A DNA stretch of 38,417 bases from an uncultured Lachnospiraceae bacterium (GTDB taxonomy: Bacteria; Bacillota; Clostridia; Lachnospirales; Lachnospiraceae), in the NCBI GenBank assembly GCA_910577115.1, contig CAJTMC010000038.1:1-38417 (forward strand). Direction: 5' to 3'. Shown piece after piece: positions 34,717 through 38,417 of the stretch; position 1 is the stretch's first letter, and every line of letters starts with the position of its first letter. Below the pieces are notes generated by a model, which was not told the origin of the DNA, made no database searches, and was given only the letters and a program-made list of their open reading frames with translations. The position numbers and the translations under genes were made by a program.

Positions 34717-34956
34717 ATGGACAACGCAGCACAGGTTGATAACTTAGTATCTTTATTAGACGGCTATGCAACAAAGGGTGGACATCACCTTAACGTAAAT
34801 GTATTGAACAGGGACACATTGTTAGATGCGCAGAAGCATCCTGAGAACTATCCTCAGCTTACAATCCGCGTTTCCGGCTACGCTGTAAACTTCATCAAGC
34901 TCACACCGGAGCAGCAGGCAGACGTTATCTCTCGTACATTCCATGAGGCTATCTAA
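34717..34956 (+). CDS. grcA: Stand-alone glycyl-radical domain of pyruvate formate-lyase (GrcA/YfiD-like), 79 aa
   Basis: The protein corresponds to the C-terminal domain of PFL: 'LVSLLDGYATKGGHHLNVNVLNRDTLLDAQKHPENYPQLTIRVSGYAVNFIKLTPEQQADVISRTFHEAI', with the radical glycine at G54 in RVSGYAV. Unlike E. coli GrcA (about 127 aa, a spare part for oxygen-damaged PFL), here the neighbouring PFL lacks its own radical domain. This subunit is therefore expected to be obligatory: it must be activated by the radical-SAM activase and dock into the barrel near Cys406/Cys407. Very strong TTAGGAGGTATG ribosome binding site; codon bias as strong as pflB. A perfect terminator follows, closing the pfl unit. 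Confidence 0.92.
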   Translation: MDNAAQVDNLVSLLDGYATKGGHHLNVNVLNRDTLLDAQKHPENYPQLTIRVSGYAVNFIKLTPEQQADVISRTFHEAI

Positions 34957-34994
34957 TATTTCGGATATTTCTGATACCGATAAGTGAATGACAG

Positions 34995-35039
34995 ACTGCC
35001 GCTTTCATGATTAATAAATCATGGAGCGGCAGTTTTTTT
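34995..35039 (+). terminator. Terminator of the split pfl unit
   Basis: Long stem beginning ACTGCCGCT (34995-35003) and ending AGCGGCAGT (35025-35033), extended inward by CATGATT/AATCATG, followed by seven T. Confidence 0.92.
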
Positions 35040-35105
35040 GCGTAAATAAGGAGATTATGTAAATTCGAGACTTTTAATAAATATTCTTTTTATGTCAACA
35101 ACTCA

Positions 35106-35134
35106 TTGTTTAAATAGAATCGCCATGCTAGAAT
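35106..35134 (+). promoter_or_regulatory. Promoter of the DUF5722-type gene
   Basis: TTGTTT at 35106-35111, 17-nt spacer, TAGAAT at 35129-35134. The leader has a hairpin AATCTGT/ACAGATT near 35160-35180. An upstream in-frame ATG at 35133 overlaps the -10 box and cannot be the start. Confidence 0.6.
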
Positions 35135-35282
35135 GTTCAATGCAAATTTAATACAATACAAATCTGTGTTAGGTACAGATTACAAAAAAAGAAAGAGTTT
35201 GCTTGAAAAAATCAGCCATTTTCGAGCAGCAGATTTGTGCAGAAGTACAAGCTTGCAGACTCAATCAGAATGGAGGCTATTT

Positions 35283-36899
35283 ATGCAAAAAAAACATTGG
35301 ACCCAAAAGACAGCAAAACTGGTATTTGCACTTTTGTTTGCAATGATTCTGACGGTTTGTATTCCGACAGAGACATTAGCGGCAGATGTGACATTGACAG
35401 TGAGCAACTGTGTTATTACAGGACAAAATGTCAATGTAGCAGTGACAGGTGCGGTACCGCAGGCTCCGGACGGAATGTACTATTTATTTGAATTGAAACC
35501 GTATGAAGAGGGGATTGGTGCGCGGCAGAACTATTGTGCAACAGCGCCGGCAGCAGGTACGGCAACTTTTTCGGTACCATTGGATTTCAATACAGCGAAT
35601 TCAAAACTGTATTCCCGTTTTGTGGTAGCAGTATCTGAGAACGGTGTGTTTGTTCCGGTCAGCAATGAATCCTACATCACAAATCCGGAAGCAGTTGCAA
35701 CGAAAGCGACGGGCTATCCAATGAGAAGTAAGAAGGGCTTGACAGCGGATTGGCAATACAGTGCCGATTTGTCTGCGCTTGGAGCAGGATATGCTTCGTA
35801 CGAGCTTGATGTCAGCCGCTTTTTCACAGGCGGCGGAACAAATTATACTTATAACGGCAAGACTTACAGCTTTAATTCCGGCGTTGTCAGTGAGTATGAT
35901 ATAGTGTGCAAGAAGTTTGCAAATGAAGGCTGCAATGTCATTATGGTTATAAAAAATTCGTTTAATGCAGCAACAGCAGACCTGATTCCGCCTATGGCGC
36001 GTGTGCCGGGCAAAAACTGCTATGCCTTGAATGTGGCAGAGCAGGCTGGCGCTGAGAAGGTAGCGGCATTAATGTCGTTCCTTGCAAACAGATATTCCGG
36101 AAGCAATGGAACAATTCATACATGGATTATCGGAAATGAGGTAAATAACAATTCACCCTGGCATTATGCAGGTGACGTTGGAGAGCAGGAATTTTCAGCG
36201 TATTATGCAAAGGAATTCAGACTTTGCTACAACGCAATTAAGAGCCAGAATGCAGGCGCGAGAGTATTCATCAATATTGATCAACGCTGGATGCATACGG
36301 ATTCCAATGCACTTGCCTATCCGGGAAGAAATGTGTTAGACCATTTTGCGCAGGAAATTAACGCTGCCGGTAATATTGACTGGGGGCTTTCTATCCACCC
36401 GCATCCGGTTCCGCTGTTTAACTGCCGGTTTTGGACTTTACCGCCCGGATATTCCGGAATGAAGAATCTTGTTGTCCATTCAGACGACACAAGAATGGTA
36501 AATCCGACAAACTTGGATGTTGTTACAAACCATATGGCACAGCCGTTCTTGCTTTCACCAAGCGGTGCAGTGCGCCATATCCTGATTTCCGAAATGGGAT
36601 TTACGTCAGCAAATCCGAGTCTGCCGACAGATCAGAATATTCAGGCGGCAGCCATGCAGTATGCATATAAGTTAGCTGCATCGAACCCGTTTATTGAAGG
36701 AATCGTTATCCACAGACAGATTGACCACGCCTCTGAGGTTGCAAATGACGGTATGGCAGTCGGTATCAGAGATGCCGGCGGTGCGCCGAAGGTGTCATTT
36801 AACATGTTTAAATACATGGATACCGCAGACCCGACTTATGCAAACTTTGCACTGCCATACATTGGCGTTTCAAGCTGGGCGGACGTTGGACTGAACTAA
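35283..36899 (+). CDS. Secreted DUF5722-type (TIM-barrel, glycosidase-like) protein, 538 aa
   Basis: Start at ATG 35283 behind TGGAGG; it opens with a signal peptide (MQKKHWTQKTAKLVFALLFA, then MILTVCIPTETLAA, cut near LAA-D). Residues about 30-130 form an N-terminal beta-sandwich-like region. The rest looks like a (beta/alpha)8 barrel related to glycoside hydrolases: 'YDIVCKKFANEGCNVIMVIKNSF', 'GTIHTWIIGNEVNNNSPWHYAG' (an Asn-Glu pair like the acid/base position of clan-A glycosidases), 'INIDQRWMHTDSNALAYPGRNVLDHFAQEI', 'DWGLSIHPHPVPLFNCRFW' and 'ILISEMGFTS' (a Glu in the usual nucleophile position). I assign it to the DUF5722 group from these motifs; the substrate is unknown. Monocistronic, with a terminator behind it. 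Confidence 0.7.
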   Translation: MQKKHWTQKTAKLVFALLFAMILTVCIPTETLAADVTLTVSNCVITGQNVNVAVTGAVPQAPDGMYYLFELKPYEEGIGARQNYCATAPAAGTATFSVPLDFNTANSKLYSRFVVAVSENGVFVPVSNESYITNPEAVATKATGYPMRSKKGLTADWQYSADLSALGAGYASYELDVSRFFTGGGTNYTYNGKTYSFNSGVVSEYDIVCKKFANEGCNVIMVIKNSFNAATADLIPPMARVPGKNCYALNVAEQAGAEKVAALMSFLANRYSGSNGTIHTWIIGNEVNNNSPWHYAGDVGEQEFSAYYAKEFRLCYNAIKSQNAGARVFINIDQRWMHTDSNALAYPGRNVLDHFAQEINAAGNIDWGLSIHPHPVPLFNCRFWTLPPGYSGMKNLVVHSDDTRMVNPTNLDVVTNHMAQPFLLSPSGAVRHILISEMGFTSANPSLPTDQNIQAAAMQYAYKLAASNPFIEGIVIHRQIDHASEVANDGMAVGIRDAGGAPKVSFNMFKYMDTADPTYANFALPYIGVSSWADVGLN

Positions 36900-36933
36900 T
36901 TGCAGTGAAAATGAAATAAAGAAAACAGGTTAC

Positions 36934-36963
36934 AAAATGCCGGAGGGGTTTCTCCGGCATTTT
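36934..36963 (+). terminator. Terminator of the DUF5722-type gene
   Basis: Stem AAAATGCCGGAG (36934-36945) with CTCCGGCATTTT (36952-36963), 6-nt loop, followed by CGTTTT. Confidence 0.88.
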
Positions 36964-36988
36964 CGTTTTATAACCCAATTTATAGTAG

Positions 36989-37017
36989 TTGCGCGGCAAG
37001 GGGTTTTAGTGTAAACT
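36989..37017 (+). promoter_or_regulatory. Possible promoter of the GH25 gene
   Basis: TTGCGC at 36989-36994, 17-nt spacer, TAAACT at 37012-37017; both boxes are partial matches. Confidence 0.4.
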
Positions 37018-37058
37018 GTAAAGGAAAATAGAACAGAGTGAACCGGAAGCGATAACAC

Positions 37059-38270
37059 ATGATTTCGATAAAGGAAGAAAGGATATCAATTGATATGGAA
37101 AATATGCAGCAAAGAAGGCGTATGCAGCAGCATTCGCCGCGAAAGAAAGCAGGAGGCACAATCATTACAGTGCTGCTTCTTGTTACAACCATTGTGTCAG
37201 CGGCGCTCGCGGCAGTATTTGCAATTGGGTATGTGCAGGGAAAACAGGAGCGAAACGCGCTTGTCGCGCAGTATGAGGCGCGGATTGCAGAATTGGAGTC
37301 GGCAGAGCCTGCTGTTTCCGACAGCATTGAACTCCCTGATGCGAAAACAAGCAATACCTCGGAGGAATACGTTCAGGTCATGGGAGATGGTGAAAATGCG
37401 ATTGACATCAGCACGTTACTGCAGGAAAAAGAAGATGAGTTAGAGGCGTCTATCAAGGAGCGCATGAAGGAGCTGGTAACGGCAGAAGACGGCAGCCCGC
37501 TAAAAATGCTGCGTTCATTTTTCCCGGAAAATCTGATTTATGCCGACAAGGACGAGTATGTATTTGCACCCGTTCTCGACGGGGTAAAAAAGCATAATTA
37601 TTTGGAAGAAAATTTTGTATCGACGGACGACGGCGAGATGCAGTACATAGAAAACGGCGAGGTGGTTTCCCATAAAGGAATTGATGTATCAAAATATCAG
37701 GGGAACATTGACTGGCCTGCCGTGGCGTCAGACGGCGTGGAGTACGCGTTTGTGCGGCTTGGATTACGTGGGTACGGTTCTGGCAAGCTTGTGCTTGATG
37801 AATATTTTGACCAAAACATGCGCGGTGCAAAGGATGCAGGGATTAAAACAGGTGTTTATTTTTTCACACAGGCAATAACCGTCGAGGAGGCGATTGAGGA
37901 GGCGGATTATGTGCTGGAAAATATCACAGGCTATGATGTGTCTTATCCCATTGTGTTTGATGTGGAAATGATTACCAATGATGACGGCAGGGCAAACGAC
38001 CTTTCTCAGAAAGACCGGACGGACATTGCGATTGCATTTTGTGACAGAATCAAGGCCGCAGGATATACACCGATGATTTATGGAAATGTCAAGTGCTTTA
38101 CAAAGCTGCTGGATATGACAAGGTTAAACGACTATGAAAAGTGGTACGCTTTTTATGATGATTACATGTATATGCCCTATGAAGTAGGGATATGGCAGTA
38201 TACGGAAAAGGGAAAAGTGGCAGGAATTAATACGGGCGTTGACCTTAATATTTCTTATAAGGAATATTAG
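37059..38270 (+). CDS. Membrane-anchored GH25 muramidase (lysozyme-like), 403 aa
   Basis: Peptidoglycan hydrolase cutting between N-acetylmuramic acid and N-acetylglucosamine. One N-terminal membrane helix (about 32-57, IITVLLLVTTIVSAALAAVFAIGY) acts as an uncleaved anchor. A charged extracellular spacer (about 60-200) has coiled-coil character. The GH25 domain at about 205-403 has 'KGIDVSKYQGNIDWPAVASDGVEYAFVRLG' with D209, the catalytic 'IVFDVEMI' (D301, E303), 'YGNVKCF' and 'VGIWQYTEKGKVAGINTGVDLNI' at the end. The start is ambiguous between 37059 and the ATG at 37095; neither ribosome binding site is strong. Probably a cell-wall remodelling enzyme of the host rather than a phage lysin, as no phage genes are nearby. 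Confidence 0.9.
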   Translation: MISIKEERISIDMENMQQRRRMQQHSPRKKAGGTIITVLLLVTTIVSAALAAVFAIGYVQGKQERNALVAQYEARIAELESAEPAVSDSIELPDAKTSNTSEEYVQVMGDGENAIDISTLLQEKEDELEASIKERMKELVTAEDGSPLKMLRSFFPENLIYADKDEYVFAPVLDGVKKHNYLEENFVSTDDGEMQYIENGEVVSHKGIDVSKYQGNIDWPAVASDGVEYAFVRLGLRGYGSGKLVLDEYFDQNMRGAKDAGIKTGVYFFTQAITVEEAIEEADYVLENITGYDVSYPIVFDVEMITNDDGRANDLSQKDRTDIAIAFCDRIKAAGYTPMIYGNVKCFTKLLDMTRLNDYEKWYAFYDDYMYMPYEVGIWQYTEKGKVAGINTGVDLNISYKEY

Positions 38271-38330
38271 AACGTTAAGTTCTTAATTGATGTTATTATA
38301 CACCACTTTACAAGTTTTTAATAAAAAAAT

Positions 38331-38414
38331 ATCGTACAGGACTTTCCAATGTATAATAAGTTTACGACAACAATTACAAAGGAAAGTGATCCCATACGAT
38401 AAACTCATTATACA
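38331..38414. repeat. Two mutually exclusive inverted repeats at the right edge
   Basis: Pair A: ATCGTA (38331-38336) with TACGAT (38395-38400), nested with CTTTCC (38342-38347) and GGAAAG (38381-38386). Pair B: a 15-nt arm (38350-38364) with its inverted copy (38400-38414), one mismatch. A and B overlap and cannot form together. This resembles an element end or a regulated leader; the window stops too soon to tell. Confidence 0.5.
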
Positions 38415-38417
38415 ACA

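Noticed and set aside
35133..35282. Longer N-terminus for the DUF5722-type protein
   Set aside because: That ATG overlaps the -10 box; the signal peptide and TGGAGG support the start at 35283.
37059..38270. Prophage endolysin
   Set aside because: GH25 lysins occur in phages, but this one has an N-terminal membrane anchor and no phage genes nearby.

Overview
The window looks like a chromosomal segment of an anaerobic Firmicute, most likely a Lachnospiraceae-type clostridium. The evidence is a moderately AT-rich sequence, AGGAGG-type ribosome binding sites, sigma-A-like TTGACA/TATAAT promoters, a PerR/reverse-rubrerythrin pair, a chemoreceptor, a very highly codon-biased pyruvate formate-lyase, and several giant secreted proteins built from modules common in gut clostridia. 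No rRNA, tRNA or CRISPR array was found.

Layout. The left edge holds the start of an IS630-type transposase gene, a cysteine-rich unknown protein and a small HExxH (SprA-like) protein, all leftward, then a rightward GNAT acetyltransferase. From 2.1 to 14 kb there are two giant secreted proteins (2199 and about 1511 aa) flanking bioY, whose promoter overlaps a probable BirA operator. From 14.1 to 18.1 kb the genes run leftward: a chemoreceptor with a downstream FMN-binding lipoprotein, perR with reverse rubrerythrin under a promoter carrying a PerR-box-like palindrome, and a 51-aa small protein. From 18.3 to 22.5 kb are a two-component pair, an RluA-type pseudouridine synthase, an unknown 128-aa protein and a MerR-type regulator. 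From 22.9 to 30.1 kb a leftward gene encodes a 2404-aa BspA-like leucine-rich-repeat surface protein.

Just upstream of that gene is a non-coding stretch of about 390 nt with its own promoter, several strong helices, a probable pseudoknot and an intrinsic terminator. It is probably an independent structured RNA or a leader that controls the surface-protein gene. Next comes an Rpn-like PD-(D/E)XK protein with a seven-copy 12-bp repeat.

The most striking locus is 32.2-35.0 kb. Pyruvate formate-lyase is split into a 679-aa catalytic barrel protein that lacks the glycyl-radical domain and a separate 79-aa protein carrying that domain (RVSGYAV). Between them is a 67-aa ORF whose N-terminal half resembles the radical-domain protein but whose glycyl loop is replaced by a CxxC...C segment. 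A degraded second copy of the end of pflB sits directly behind its stop codon, suggesting the split arose by tandem duplication. The right end holds a secreted DUF5722-type protein, a membrane-anchored GH25 muramidase, and paired inverted repeats that may be the edge of a mobile element.

Functionally the window mixes core anaerobic metabolism (mixed-acid fermentation, biotin uptake, peroxide defence) with a large investment in secreted, repeat-rich surface proteins. Most of these genes are separate transcription units divided by clear intrinsic terminators.
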